Below are positions 44,405 through 54,987 of a stretch of 64,000 bases of DNA, in pieces. Under the pieces are notes generated by a model. That model searched no databases. It saw nothing but the letters and a program-made list of their open reading frames with translations, and had not been told where the DNA came from. Position numbers and translations under genes: made by a program. Positions within the stretch are counted from its first letter, which is position 1, and every line of letters starts with the position of its first letter. Origin of the DNA: Gammaproteobacteria bacterium (GTDB lineage: Bacteria; Pseudomonadota; Gammaproteobacteria; Pseudomonadales; Moraxellaceae); assembly GCA_028868515.1 (NCBI GenBank), contig JAGWUI010000007.1, positions 54,282 through 118,281 of the forward strand, written 5' to 3'.

Positions 44405-45004
44405 ATGCGTAAATTACCCAAGCAAGCTCGTTCACGTTTGCTCGTCAACCAGATGATTGATGCAACGGCGCTCGTAATCGCCCAACAAGGTTTGGCGGCT
44501 GCGACGACCGCACGAATTGCAGAATGTGCAGGAATTAGCATTGGATCTTTATACCAATACTTTGATTGTAAAGAGGATTTATATAAAGCACTGCTCACAC
44601 GAATCGTTGATCAACTGATTCTCTTAATAGACAAACAAAATATGGCTGATCAACAACTTACACTATCACAATGGGTCACCCTGCTCTTAAATGATGTCTG
44701 GGACTATCTAGCTGCTGATCGCGGTTTATATCTGCAAGTCATACGCAACTGGTCACAATTGGACTTTATGGATGGCATGGATGTGTTAGAACAAAAGATG
44801 TTGACGACGTTAAGCGTCTACTTCTTGCATCAACCTACTCGCATTAACAGCAATATTGCGAATCTACCTTCGCGGCTCTATATTCTGACGAATAGCATTT
44901 TGTTCACGGTTGTCCGTTATATCAGTAAACCTTCTCCGTTGGTAAGCCGCGAATCTCTCATTGCTGAATTTGCCCATTTGGTCGAAAAATCATTATCGGA
45001 CTAG
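44405..45004 (+). CDS. TetR/AcrR-family regulator
   Basis: This 199-aa regulator starts MRKLPKQARSRLLVNQMIDA and has the HTH TTARIAECAGISIGSLYQYF. The C-terminal half is a ligand domain of unknown specificity. It is divergent from the MpaB-like gene across about 100 bases and likely regulates it. AAGAAGG lies about 6 bases before the ATG. Confidence 0.9.
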   Translation: MRKLPKQARSRLLVNQMIDATALVIAQQGLAAATTARIAECAGISIGSLYQYFDCKEDLYKALLTRIVDQLILLIDKQNMADQQLTLSQWVTLLLNDVWDYLAADRGLYLQVIRNWSQLDFMDGMDVLEQKMLTTLSVYFLHQPTRINSNIANLPSRLYILTNSILFTVVRYISKPSPLVSRESLIAEFAHLVEKSLSD

Positions 45005-45031
45005 AAAGTAGACGAATCGTAGACATAAAAA

Positions 45032-45053
45032 ATCCGCCTCATTAGAAGCGGAT
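45032..45053. terminator. Bidirectional terminator
   Basis: ATCCGC (45032-45037) pairs with GCGGAT (45048-45053), preceded by an A run and followed by CTTTAT. It serves the convergent TetR and OmpA-family genes. Confidence 0.65.
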
Positions 45054-45075
45054 CTTTATAGGAGCTTAGACAACC

Positions 45076-45936
45076 TTATTTTTGTTTAAACTCGATATCT
45101 ACACGGCGATTTGGTGCTAAACAAGCCGCTAGTTTTTTCCGATTAGTCTCTGAACATTGCACGACTGGCTCAGCACTGCCTTTTCCTTCGGTATTGATCT
45201 TAGCGGCATCAACACCTCGCACCACCAGATAATCCTTAATCGTTTCAGCACGCGCGGTCGATAGTTTTTGATTATAGGCATCATCACCAATACGATCCGT
45301 ATACCCTGTGATCGTGACACGATCTAATGTTGCATTATTTGCCTTCAACTGATCCGCAAAGGTTCTTAATGTCGCTTTGACTGACTCTGGCAGGTCTTTT
45401 AATCTGGACTGATTAAATCCAAAGAGCATCTTGCTCGGGATCGTTAATTTTGGCTGATCAGGTAGTGCTACAGGTGCTGTGGCTGGTGCATCTGGTGTTG
45501 ATGTAGGAGCAGATGCTTCCTGAGCTTGCACACTACCTGGCAATGGTGGATGAAGGTGATCCACACACGCTTGGCTATCGAAATAGCTTCCTGAAACACG
45601 CTGATGCTCATCAAATTGAATCACATACTGGCACACCAGCTCATGCTTATCCAATTCACTAAACTTAAAAATATAGCTGATGCTATGCGCTGTCACAGTG
45701 CTGGCATGCAGTTGTGAACTACCGACCAATAGACGGACTTGCTCTCTGGTCAAACCCACTGCCATATCATTGAGATCGCTTTCATTGGCATAAAAATGTG
45801 CTTTAAGAAATGGTGCTGTTTTGTCTTTTTGAGGAAACTTGATTGAAGGATCAAAGCCATTGATTGTCGCAAACGCTGAAACACTTAGACCCATCCATAA
45901 CGACATAAGCCCTAGTTTTCGCACAAACTTCTGCAT
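45076..45936 (-). CDS. OmpA-family envelope protein
   Basis: This 286-aa secreted protein has a signal peptide (MQKFVRKLGLMSLWMGLSVS, then AFA). A middle domain resembles a SmpA/OmlA-type fold (AVGLTREQVRLLVGSSQLHA). A Pro/Ala-rich linker follows (about 150-175), and then a C-terminal OmpA peptidoglycan-binding domain (VTITGYTDRIGDDAYNQKLS, then TARAETIKDYLVVRGV). There is no beta-barrel, so it is probably periplasmic and anchored to peptidoglycan. GAGG lies 7 bases before the ATG at 45936; the frame continues 17 codons upstream without support. Confidence 0.88.
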   Translation of the reverse strand: MQKFVRKLGLMSLWMGLSVSAFATINGFDPSIKFPQKDKTAPFLKAHFYANESDLNDMAVGLTREQVRLLVGSSQLHASTVTAHSISYIFKFSELDKHELVCQYVIQFDEHQRVSGSYFDSQACVDHLHPPLPGSVQAQEASAPTSTPDAPATAPVALPDQPKLTIPSKMLFGFNQSRLKDLPESVKATLRTFADQLKANNATLDRVTITGYTDRIGDDAYNQKLSTARAETIKDYLVVRGVDAAKINTEGKGSAEPVVQCSETNRKKLAACLAPNRRVDIEFKQK

Positions 45937-46402
45937 AAGAAACCTCAGATAATTAATGAATTGAAAAAATAGCTGCCATTTCATCATGACAAATCAACAC
46001 ACAGCACGACAGCTCAATAAAACCTAAAACGGTTTCATCATGCCCACAATAGAATAGACAAAAGGGAACGATATCGAAGCACTCTAGTGCTCGACTCAAT
46101 CACTAAGATCACAATTGAAGATGATTTCTCGAGCGAAAAATCAGGAAGAATTCTTTCATTGCGGATTCCGTTCCGTATTTGCATTTTGATCAAGGTTGAC
46201 CAAATCGACTTCTGTCTGCGCCAGAAGCATAGCTGAAACCGATTTACAACACAATCAAATAGCCCACCGCCCAGACTATACATTACCCACAAAAAAGCGA
46301 CTGATCGGTCGACTTGGCTTGAGAAAAAGCCTAAATTGAGTTATTTTCGTACAATTGCACACACATAAATCACTAGATTGTGCTTTGTCTAGTTGGAATG
46401 CT
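45937..46402. other. 466-base intergenic region with no supported gene
   Basis: This lies between the OmpA-family gene and the divergent diguanylate cyclase. An 84-codon minus-strand frame at 46038-46292 has no recognisable domain, no ribosome site and unusual composition, so I do not call it a gene. The region presumably holds the two promoters. No repeat or RNA structure is evident. Confidence 0.5.
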
Positions 46403-47554
46403 ATGTTCATTGATCGGCTAGTCCCCAAAATTGGAGCTATTCTAGAATCATCGCCTGTTCAAAGATCGATGATCATTCCTTATTTTATCTTATTTGTATT
46501 TAGTCAGTACTTATTCTTCGATATCTATTGGATGGTTAGACCATCGCCATACATTAATCTGCAAACGATCGAAAAAGCGATCCCCGTCAAAATCGCATGT
46601 ATCATGATTTCGCTCATCATGCTTTTGTTCAAAAATAAATTAGAAGCATCTCGGCTTGCACAACAAATCACTCCCTACTTTTTTACATCATTTTATTTGT
46701 TCAGCCTCATGTCCATGGGCTACGTGATTGGACATCTATCACTGATTGCAGGCATGGTTATGGCTGCTGCACCATTATTTTCAATTATCTTATTTAAAGA
46801 TCGGATCACCATTTTATTAATCATCTTAGGTGCGATTACTTTTCTCACCATCTGTGCTTTATATATTGCAAATATTCTGCCTTATGCGCCTTTATTTATA
46901 TTTGATGCCGTCCCAGATCAACATGCCAAGTTATTCTATTTATATTGCACATTATTTTTAATGATCCCTCATTATTTTAGCTTTATCGCAGCAACCTATT
47001 TGATTGTTAAATATTGGCAGTCAAGAGAAGAGAATTATCGACAACTCAGCGTGACTGATAATTTAATGGAAATGGCAAACCGCCGAGGGATTAGTGCGCA
47101 TCTAGCACAGGAAAAATTACAACAAACCACATCACAACCGCTATCTATTATTCTGGCGGATATCGATTTTTTCAAAAATGTAAATGATACCTTTGGTCAT
47201 GCGATTGGTGATGTCGTACTACGTCATGTTGGGGCGAGTATCAAAACATCACTACGTGACTCTGATCATGTGGGTCGATATGGCGGAGAGGAATTTCTGA
47301 TCGTTTTACCAAATACAAACCTCGAAAGCGCCAGACAAATTGCCGAACGCTGTAGGCTCATTATTGAACGTGAAATCATCCCGATTCAAGCAGAACAGCA
47401 CATTCACATCACCACCAGTTTCGGCGTGTACTGCTCAACAAATCGTGATGAAGATATTTTAGACATGATCCACTGTGCAGATATTCAATTATATCGCGCC
47501 AAAGAAAATGGCAGAAATCGTGTGTGTATTCCAGATGACGCAGAGGTCGCTTAG
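46403..47554 (+). CDS. Membrane-bound diguanylate cyclase (GGDEF)
   Basis: This protein of about 383 aa has six hydrophobic segments (roughly residues 25-215) and a GGDEF domain: TDNLMEMANRRGISAHL, the metal-binding ILADIDFFKNVNDTFGHAIG, the active-site YGGEEF and the C-terminal CADIQLYRAKENGRNRV. It should make cyclic di-GMP. The sensor differs from that of the cargo cyclase at 12229. The ATG at 46403 (MFIDRLVPK) is preferred to an upstream TTG at 46355; the ribosome site is weak in both cases. Confidence 0.9.
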   Translation: MFIDRLVPKIGAILESSPVQRSMIIPYFILFVFSQYLFFDIYWMVRPSPYINLQTIEKAIPVKIACIMISLIMLLFKNKLEASRLAQQITPYFFTSFYLFSLMSMGYVIGHLSLIAGMVMAAAPLFSIILFKDRITILLIILGAITFLTICALYIANILPYAPLFIFDAVPDQHAKLFYLYCTLFLMIPHYFSFIAATYLIVKYWQSREENYRQLSVTDNLMEMANRRGISAHLAQEKLQQTTSQPLSIILADIDFFKNVNDTFGHAIGDVVLRHVGASIKTSLRDSDHVGRYGGEEFLIVLPNTNLESARQIAERCRLIIEREIIPIQAEQHIHITTSFGVYCSTNRDEDILDMIHCADIQLYRAKENGRNRVCIPDDAEVA

Positions 47555-47604
47555 TGCTAAGCAGCTTCAACGATTTCCACACAAACCACTCTCATACAAT
47601 CAAA

Positions 47605-49326
47605 CTACTCCCACACAATCAATTGCCCCAATTGACTCCACTTGTCTAAATAATCTGCATAATTTGCTTCGATGATATGCCGCTTAATTTTTAGCGTCGG
47701 CGTTAAAAAACCATTCTTGGTGGTCCATGGATCCTTGATCACCACTAAACAATCCAGTTTTGCATGAGATTCCAGCTCAGCATTAGTTTCTCGCAATAAC
47801 GTCTTCAACTCTTTTTCGACGTTAAGTCGTTCACTTTCGGTGAGTTGACTTGGACGACCATGCGCAAGCATCACAAGCGCAATCGGTTGCGTCAATCCAG
47901 TACCACACACGCAAACTGCCGCAATCAGAGGATGCCGCCCCAGTCGACGCTCTATCGGCAAAGGCGCGATATATTTGCCTTTTAAGGTCTTAAAGATATC
48001 TTTCACGCGACCAGTGATCGTGAGGCGACCTTCTGCGTCTTGAGTTCCTTTATCACCTGTCCGCAAGAAACCATCACTGGTAATCGTCTCGGCAGTCAGT
48101 TTGTCATTTTTAAAATAACCCAACATCATGGCAGGGCTTTTCACCAAAATCTCGCCCGTCGTGTCGATTCGGCATTCCACACCTGGATATGGTCGTCCCA
48201 CATCTCGTCCAGAGTGGTCATCACCTAAACGCGTGCCATGTGAATATCCAAAATCCTCAGTCATACCGTAGGCTTCATTCAGCTCTAAACCTAAGCTGCG
48301 ATACCACGCAATGATGTTGGCAGGCATTGGCGCTGAAGCAGTAAAGGCAACACGCACTTGATCAAGTCCCAGTTCCGCAAGCATCGTATGTTTTGCGAAT
48401 TGGTCAATTCTTGGTAGCTTAAAAATCAAACTCTGCGCAATCAATGGCACACGTTTATTAATATCTGAATAAAACTTGATCCAGATGCGCGGAACAGCAA
48501 GAAATATGGTCGGTCTGGCACGACGAATATCGTGAACAAAGCTCTCTTTTGAATCCACAAAAAAGATTGTAGAGCCATAATAAAGTGATAATGCTTCAAC
48601 AAAGATACGTTCTGCCACATGAGCAAGTGGTAAATGCGAAAGCAATCGATCATCAGCGTTAAAGGAAAATAATGAATTCAGTTCGTTACCGGGTGCCATC
48701 ATGGATGCAAAACTATGCATGACGCCTTTAGGCAAACCAGTGCTTCCAGAGGTATAAATAATACTCGCAAGCACTGCAGGATCTGGTAAAACCTCATCTT
48801 CCAGTGGCTCAACCATCCGAATCAGATCATCCCAATGCGGCACACCTTGATATTCTGGCGATAACGGTAATCGAATACAGGGGAGATAATCTGGAATAAT
48901 CTCCCGAACCTGATACCAACTATCAGATTGACCATCCAATTTCCCAATAAATAACAGCTTGGCTTCACTATGAATCAGAACGTGATTTGCATTATCAACA
49001 TTCAGTGTACTGTACAAAGGCACTGAAACATGACCCGCCATCCAAATCGCCAAATCCGCCATGATCCAATGCGCACTATTCTTGCCATAAATGGCAATCT
49101 GACTACGTGGTGGCAGAGCTAATGTCAACAAGTATGCAGCCATACGTCGAACTTGATCCGCAACATCACCCCATGTGTAATGCAATACTTTGCCGTCAAC
49201 AGGCTGCGTCATAAATGTCTTATGTGGTTGGCGCTTGGCCCAATACTGTAGACAATGCAGCTGAGTTGCTCGTGTATCACAAACTTCGAGTTGTTCTAAT
49301 GCGGTCATCTCTGTCGTACTCATCAT
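47605..49326 (-). CDS. Long-chain fatty-acid-CoA ligase (AMP-binding)
   Basis: This 573-aa protein of the long-chain acyl-CoA synthetase type activates fatty acids to acyl-CoA with ATP. It has the P-loop-like AMP motif IIYTSGSTGLPKGVMHSF (near residue 188), NEAYGMTEDFGYSHGTRLG and the C-terminal DGFLRTGDKGTQDAEGRLTI followed by GRVKDIFKTLKGKYIAP. The YGMTE motif and overall length resemble FadD15/Acsl-type ligases rather than E. coli FadD. It could activate the fatty acids produced by alkane oxidation. The gene is followed by an acyl-CoA dehydrogenase gene upstream on the same strand, 81 bases away. Confidence 0.9.
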   Translation of the reverse strand: MMSTTEMTALEQLEVCDTRATQLHCLQYWAKRQPHKTFMTQPVDGKVLHYTWGDVADQVRRMAAYLLTLALPPRSQIAIYGKNSAHWIMADLAIWMAGHVSVPLYSTLNVDNANHVLIHSEAKLLFIGKLDGQSDSWYQVREIIPDYLPCIRLPLSPEYQGVPHWDDLIRMVEPLEDEVLPDPAVLASIIYTSGSTGLPKGVMHSFASMMAPGNELNSLFSFNADDRLLSHLPLAHVAERIFVEALSLYYGSTIFFVDSKESFVHDIRRARPTIFLAVPRIWIKFYSDINKRVPLIAQSLIFKLPRIDQFAKHTMLAELGLDQVRVAFTASAPMPANIIAWYRSLGLELNEAYGMTEDFGYSHGTRLGDDHSGRDVGRPYPGVECRIDTTGEILVKSPAMMLGYFKNDKLTAETITSDGFLRTGDKGTQDAEGRLTITGRVKDIFKTLKGKYIAPLPIERRLGRHPLIAAVCVCGTGLTQPIALVMLAHGRPSQLTESERLNVEKELKTLLRETNAELESHAKLDCLVVIKDPWTTKNGFLTPTLKIKRHIIEANYADYLDKWSQLGQLIVWE

Positions 49327-49407
49327 GCGTATCTACTGCGATTGTATAATAGCGTGTCTTGATCAGACATTATAAACACAGTTGTACTCAAATGATGAAA
49401 AGAAAGC

Positions 49408-50556
49408 CTACAAACCTAGCTGCTTGGCAATGACTTCATTCATGATCTCATGTGTCCCACCGCCAATCGACAAAATCCGATTATCACGATATAAACGCTC
49501 AACCAATGACTCACGCATAAAGCCCATCCCACCAAAAATCTGCGTTGCTTCATACGTCACAAAATCACTGGTTCGCGTCGCAAAGTTCTTCGCCATCGAC
49601 ACTTCCTTGACCGCAGGAATCCCTGCTTGAATACGCGCTGCAACCCGATAATTAAACTCACGACTCGCTTCCACTTGCGTCGCCATATCCGCCAATTTAT
49701 GGCGAATCACTTGCATCTTCGACAACGGCTTACCAAACGCCGCACGCTCTGGCACATAACGCAAGCATTCCTCTAACGCCAACTGAGCCGTCATATTCGC
49801 CATGACCGCCAGATTGAGGCGTTCCATCTGGAAGTTCGTCATAATGGCAAAGAACCCTGCATTTTCTGCGCCAATTATGTTGCTTTTCGGCACTTTCACA
49901 TCATCAAAAAACAATTCTGCCGTATCAGACGCCCACCAACCCATTTTTTGCAGGGGTTGACCCGTCGTAAAACCAGGCATCCCTTTTTCCATCAGCAGTA
50001 AACTGATGCCACCATAGCCTTCACCGCCTGTACGGACCGCAACCGTGTAGTAATCCGCCCGAATCCCTGACGTAATAAAGGTCTTTGCACCTGAAACACG
50101 ATAAAAATCACCATCGCTGACTGCACGCGTCTTGACATTGGCAACGTCTGAACCACCGTTTGGCTCGGTAATCGCCAATGCTGCAATCTTGTCACCACGA
50201 AGTAACTCAGGCACAACGCGCTGTTGTATGGCTTCGCTCCCCCATTTCACAATCGGTGGCAAGGCAATATCCAGCGAACCAAGGCTTGCAACCAAACCAC
50301 CTGAACCTGATCGCATCAGTTCTTCACTGGCTGCGACTTTCATAAACACATCGCCTTCTGCAATCCCACCCAGATGTTCAGGATATCCCAAACCCAAAAT
50401 GCCCGCCTCGCCTGCACGTTGATAAAGCTCCCGAGGAAAAGTTCCCGCTTCCTCCCATTCACGAATATGAGGCGCGATATGCTCCGCCACAAATTTACGG
50501 ATCGTTGTGCGGACTTGTTCGTGGGTTTCATTGAAATAAGAAGTAAATTCGCTCAT
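49408..50556 (-). CDS. Acyl-CoA dehydrogenase
   Basis: This 382-aa flavoprotein carries out the first oxidation of beta-oxidation, acyl-CoA to trans-2-enoyl-CoA. It has the FAD/substrate motifs AALAITEPNGGSDVANVKTR and GAKTFITSGIRADYY, and the C-terminal ATQIFGGMGFMRESLVERLY then RDNRILSIGGGTHEIMNEVI, where the Glu of GGGTHEI is near the usual catalytic position. The ATG at 50556 (MSEFTSYF) is chosen over a TTG 21 bases upstream. It probably pairs with the adjacent ligase and with FadBA. Confidence 0.92.
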   Translation of the reverse strand: MSEFTSYFNETHEQVRTTIRKFVAEHIAPHIREWEEAGTFPRELYQRAGEAGILGLGYPEHLGGIAEGDVFMKVAASEELMRSGSGGLVASLGSLDIALPPIVKWGSEAIQQRVVPELLRGDKIAALAITEPNGGSDVANVKTRAVSDGDFYRVSGAKTFITSGIRADYYTVAVRTGGEGYGGISLLLMEKGMPGFTTGQPLQKMGWWASDTAELFFDDVKVPKSNIIGAENAGFFAIMTNFQMERLNLAVMANMTAQLALEECLRYVPERAAFGKPLSKMQVIRHKLADMATQVEASREFNYRVAARIQAGIPAVKEVSMAKNFATRTSDFVTYEATQIFGGMGFMRESLVERLYRDNRILSIGGGTHEIMNEVIAKQLGL

Positions 50557-50831
50557 GGTACAAACCTGTAGGTGCAATACTAATTCGATAGCTTTCGAGT
50601 ATGCTCACGACGCTTTAACAAAGCAAGCGCTTGGTTTGTTATTCTGCATGGCAGAATTTGCCAATAAATAAAAATTTCTCGGAGTTTAAAATTGCTTTAT
50701 ATCTCTGCATCATTAATAAAAATTTTGCATAGAAATCTATGGTACAAAAACCTTATTCTAATTAAACTCGTACAAAAGAACGACATATCTTTTTATTACA
50801 TCAATACTTTGTTAAATATTAAAGGAAAATA

Positions 50832-51251
50832 ATGAAAGACATATTAGTGGCACTCTGTATATTGGTTCTCGGCATATGGTTATTCTTTTCTGCTTTTGGT
50901 GACTATCGAAGTCATGCACGTCTCGAAACGGAAGGGATTGATGTCGTGAGTGAACCTTTAGATAAATATACTGAAAAAACAAAGGGTGGCGTTACAATAG
51001 GCTACGACATCGCTCCAAACTTTCAGACAAAGAGCGGTGGAAATCATTCTTGCTATGGTAGTGTCGATAAAGAAATCATAGACCATTTGAAAGGCATGCC
51101 TATCATCAAAGTGCGCTATCTGCCAAGCGATCCTTCCGTATGCTCCATTGAAGGTGCGAAGAAAGGTGATCTCTGGTTCGTCATATTGCTTGGTCTTGGA
51201 ATGATGATTGGCTCAGTTTTATTTATGTATAACAAATCAACAGCCCGCTGA
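50832..51251 (+). CDS. DUF3592-like small membrane protein
   Basis: This 139-aa protein has a membrane helix at each end (DILVALCILVLGIWLFFSAF and LWFVILLGLGMMIGSVLFMY) and a periplasmic or cytoplasmic middle domain with VTIGYDIAPNFQTK and IKVRYLPSDPSVCSI. The V-x-Y-x-P-x-x-P motif is typical of DUF3592. The function is unknown. AAAGGA lies 8 bases before the ATG. Confidence 0.7.
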   Translation: MKDILVALCILVLGIWLFFSAFGDYRSHARLETEGIDVVSEPLDKYTEKTKGGVTIGYDIAPNFQTKSGGNHSCYGSVDKEIIDHLKGMPIIKVRYLPSDPSVCSIEGAKKGDLWFVILLGLGMMIGSVLFMYNKSTAR

Positions 51252-51302
51252 TATGGATTACCCTCACACACCTCGTACAAGTGTGTGAGGAGACTCTAAA
51301 CC

Positions 51303-51947
51303 TTAATGAATATCGACTTGATTCATTAAGGTCATAAAAGTCACGATATTAGGAATAGCTGAAACAGGTAAAGCAAGAAGTGCTGTCTGCCACAATTTTC
51401 CATTTGCCATCAAACGGAAATAACCACTTTCCAGCTTCATCCCAGATAGGTTGTCATAGAGATAGACCTTATTTTTATATTTAATGCCGTTTCGAGTCAT
51501 TGTTAAGTTGTCATCTAACGCTAACGAGGGTTGATTAGAAAATCGCTCTAGCCATACTGGCAAGATATGCTTTTGCTCAAGTCCTGCAACTATCTGATAA
51601 AGCGTATCTGCATCGTTCACATTCGCATTGATCTTTAATGTCTCATCTGGATTTACGATTTTAATTGAGTAATCATAAAATCGAAGTACGAAATTGATTG
51701 ATTGCATATTCCTACAAATATAAATACGCGACTCAGGCAGAATATTAATCGTGCGCTCTTTAAATATATTTTTACTGGTCAATCTGTTTCCAGATACAAT
51801 CACTTGACTAGTCATGGAACGGACAGCAAAGCCAAGCACAACCAAATAAAGCACGCAACCTATTACTTTCATCGCCAAAAGAGGAAGGCACATAAACAGC
51901 AATAAAATCCAATAAAATTTCGTCACATGATTTGATGTAAATTCCAT
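51303..51947 (-). CDS. Hypothetical membrane protein
   Basis: This 214-aa protein starts with a double hydrophobic stretch (FYWILLLFMCLPLLAMKVIG and CVLYLVVLGFAVR). It is followed by a mainly beta-strand soluble part with SGNRLTSKNIFKERTINILP and LTMTRNGIKYKNKVYLYDNL, which looks like two copies of a pleckstrin-like fold. The last third has a weak hydrophobic patch (TALLALPVSAIPNIVTFM). I do not recognise a named family. It is convergent with the DUF3592-like gene across a perfect 10-bp hairpin (CCTCACACAC...GTGTGTGAGG, 51262-51290). Confidence 0.6.
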   Translation of the reverse strand: MEFTSNHVTKFYWILLLFMCLPLLAMKVIGCVLYLVVLGFAVRSMTSQVIVSGNRLTSKNIFKERTINILPESRIYICRNMQSINFVLRFYDYSIKIVNPDETLKINANVNDADTLYQIVAGLEQKHILPVWLERFSNQPSLALDDNLTMTRNGIKYKNKVYLYDNLSGMKLESGYFRLMANGKLWQTALLALPVSAIPNIVTFMTLMNQVDIH

Positions 51948-52043
51948 AATGTTAGAGTTCTTTAATAATTGATTATTGAAGAAATTTACATAATGACGTC
52001 TTTATTGTCAAAACATTATTAATATTATCTGAACTCAAAATGA

Positions 52044-52640
52044 TCAGTTACTTGAACCAACATTCTCGCGTGATTCCAATTCCCAGATACCACTCCCTTG
52101 TCGCTTCATCTTGAATCGCCACGTGTTGACCTGTTCAGATTGCATAGGTCGGAACATGGCTGTGAACTCTAGTGTTTCTGGCGTTGGCATCTTCCATTGA
52201 TCCACACTCACCGTATCCGCACAGTTATTCACAACGGTACTCTGTGTGATGGGAGATGGATTGATAAAACTCGGTTTATTTGGAAATTGCGGCACAGCAA
52301 CGGGAACCACTCGATTCCCTTGCGCACAAGATGCTGATTCCACAGCGCTCTGTATTGGAGACTGTGCACTGACAATCATCTGTTGAATAGCATCGCTATC
52401 AGAGCCTGCACCTTGTGCAATTTCATTGATAATCACAGCACGCTGCTCAGCTGTTGGGCTGAGTAAATCAGAGGTTGGTTTGGAGGTTGTCGTCACAACA
52501 TCAGCAATCGCATGAAGTGCGGTCAATACATCAACGGTATTCGACACAAGCGTTGGATCAAGTTCAGCATGAACGGCTTGAGAAAGGAACGTCATTGCGA
52601 ACGCTCCTGCTGTTAAACGCGATTTGATGCGCTTTTTCAT
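52044..52640 (-). CDS. Hypothetical secreted protein
   Basis: This 198-aa protein has a signal peptide (MKKRIKSRLTAGAFAMTFLS with cleavage after AVHA). The mature part has two cysteines (ESASCAQGNR and VVNNCADTVS) that could form a disulfide, and no recognised domain. The ATG at 52640 is taken since MKKRIK gives a normal signal peptide; the frame opens three codons earlier. It is divergent from the DUF1311-like gene. Confidence 0.6.
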   Translation of the reverse strand: MKKRIKSRLTAGAFAMTFLSQAVHAELDPTLVSNTVDVLTALHAIADVVTTTSKPTSDLLSPTAEQRAVIINEIAQGAGSDSDAIQQMIVSAQSPIQSAVESASCAQGNRVVPVAVPQFPNKPSFINPSPITQSTVVNNCADTVSVDQWKMPTPETLEFTAMFRPMQSEQVNTWRFKMKRQGSGIWELESRENVGSSN

Positions 52641-52726
52641 GATTGCCAAATTAAACTTGATGGTGTCTATTATTATATAAAATCCAGACTATTCCTGCTA
52701 TGCCATTCATAAAAGGACAACAAACC

Positions 52727-53089
52727 ATGTTTCAGCCGAAATCTCTCTGTATCAAATTTTTCATGACCAGTTTGACTTTATCTGTATTGACATCAGCTTA
52801 TGCGGAAAACAGCATCAATTGTACAAAAGCACAATTACCCGATGAACAAGCCATTTGTCGTAGTGTGGAATTGCAGAAACTCGATGTGAAAATGACCACG
52901 TTATTTGAGGTTTCAGGACATCTCATGGCGATGGGCAGTCGTGGCGCAATGCAAGATCGACAATACGTCTGGCTCAAAAACCGTCATATGTGCAAAGCAA
53001 ATGTAGCTTGTCTTAAACAAAGCTATAGCGATCGCATTGATGAGTTGAATCAAGGGTTGGAAGAGATTTATAGTCGAGGGCCGTTTTAA
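52727..53089 (+). CDS. Lysozyme-inhibitor LprI-like (DUF1311) secreted protein
   Basis: This 120-aa protein has a signal peptide (KFFMTSLTLSVLTSAYA) and the LprI/DUF1311 pattern INCTKAQLPDEQAICRSVEL, QDRQYVWLKNRHMCKANVAC and LKQSYSDRIDELN, including four conserved cysteines. Family members include a lysozyme inhibitor, but many have no known role. AAAGGA lies 9 bases before the ATG at 52727, which decides against the ATG 27 bases upstream. Confidence 0.78.
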   Translation: MFQPKSLCIKFFMTSLTLSVLTSAYAENSINCTKAQLPDEQAICRSVELQKLDVKMTTLFEVSGHLMAMGSRGAMQDRQYVWLKNRHMCKANVACLKQSYSDRIDELNQGLEEIYSRGPF

Positions 53090-53107
53090 AATATCAGTGC
53101 AGATTGT

Positions 53108-53158
53108 TGAGCGGAGTCGAAACGTGCGATGAGCGGTGACGCACTTCGACTCCGCTCA
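53108..53158. repeat. Dispersed hairpin repeat
   Basis: TGAGCGGAGTCGAAACGTGC (53108-53127) pairs with GCACTTCGACTCCGCTCA (53141-53158) apart from a small bulge. The loop contains GATGAGCGGT, part of another copy of the stem. It is non-coding, in the gap between the DUF1311-like gene and a convergent gene, and may also serve as a transcription terminator. Confidence 0.65.
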
Positions 53159-53168
53159 GTGATCATGC

Positions 53169-53630
53169 TTATGGAGCAAAACCCGTTGGAGTATTTTTAT
53201 CTGGAGCTGCTGTAATTGTAGGCACATAACGCTGGCAATACTTATCATCAATAACAATGGTTTTGCTCACACCCAGATTCGTTGAATTTGGATCTTTTTC
53301 CTGCTGGAAAGTGTTTTCGATTCTAAATCCCTTCTTGAATGCCCAACTTATTTCACTTTTACATGTCATTACAGTCAGTTGCCAAATATGAAAATCGGAA
53401 TCACCCCTCCTAGGAATACTAAAATACTGATGCAATGTCGGAGAACTATATGTGATTCGCGTTAATAAAAGACCATAATCATTAGTGATTGGCAATTTAG
53501 GGCTAAGTTTAGTGACGACTCTCTGCATACTCCTATCAAGCGCAAACATGGTATGAGTATAAAAATTTTGAATAAAAAAACCTATCGCACTAATCACTAC
53601 GAAAATCGCAATCCATTTTAGAATTTTCAT
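53169..53630 (-). CDS. Hypothetical membrane-anchored protein
   Basis: This 153-aa protein has one N-terminal membrane helix (LKWIAIFVVISAIGFFIQNF) followed by a soluble domain. Two cysteines (MTCKSEISW and DKYCQRY) could be disulfide-linked. The C-terminus TITAAPDKNTPTGFAP is unstructured. No family is recognised. It is monocistronic and downstream of the fadA terminator. Confidence 0.55.
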   Translation of the reverse strand: MKILKWIAIFVVISAIGFFIQNFYTHTMFALDRSMQRVVTKLSPKLPITNDYGLLLTRITYSSPTLHQYFSIPRRGDSDFHIWQLTVMTCKSEISWAFKKGFRIENTFQQEKDPNSTNLGVSKTIVIDDKYCQRYVPTITAAPDKNTPTGFAP

Positions 53631-53757
53631 ACACCTCTCATTTCCTTAACGCTAGTTGCTTGATTATTTTACTGATACTAGCAGATAGCTGATAGAAGCG
53701 TTTTGGAATGAACATTTTTTCTTTCAAAAGGTCTCTATCAACAACTCATATACAACA

Positions 53758-53788
53758 AAAAATCCCCGCATTAGGCGAGGATTTTTTA
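53758..53788 (-). terminator. Terminator of the fadBA operon
   Basis: AAAAAATCCCCGC (53758-53770) pairs with GCGAGGATTTTTT (53776-53788) with one mismatch. It lies 15 bases after the fadA stop on the minus strand, with T runs on both sides of the stem, giving a strong factor-independent terminator. Confidence 0.88.
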
Positions 53789-53802
53789 TTTAAAACGTCT
53801 AC

Positions 53803-54987
<1,185 letters not shown>

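Noticed and set aside
46038..46292. 84-codon minus-strand open frame
   Set aside because: No ribosome site, no recognisable domain, and biased composition typical of a chance frame in an intergenic region.
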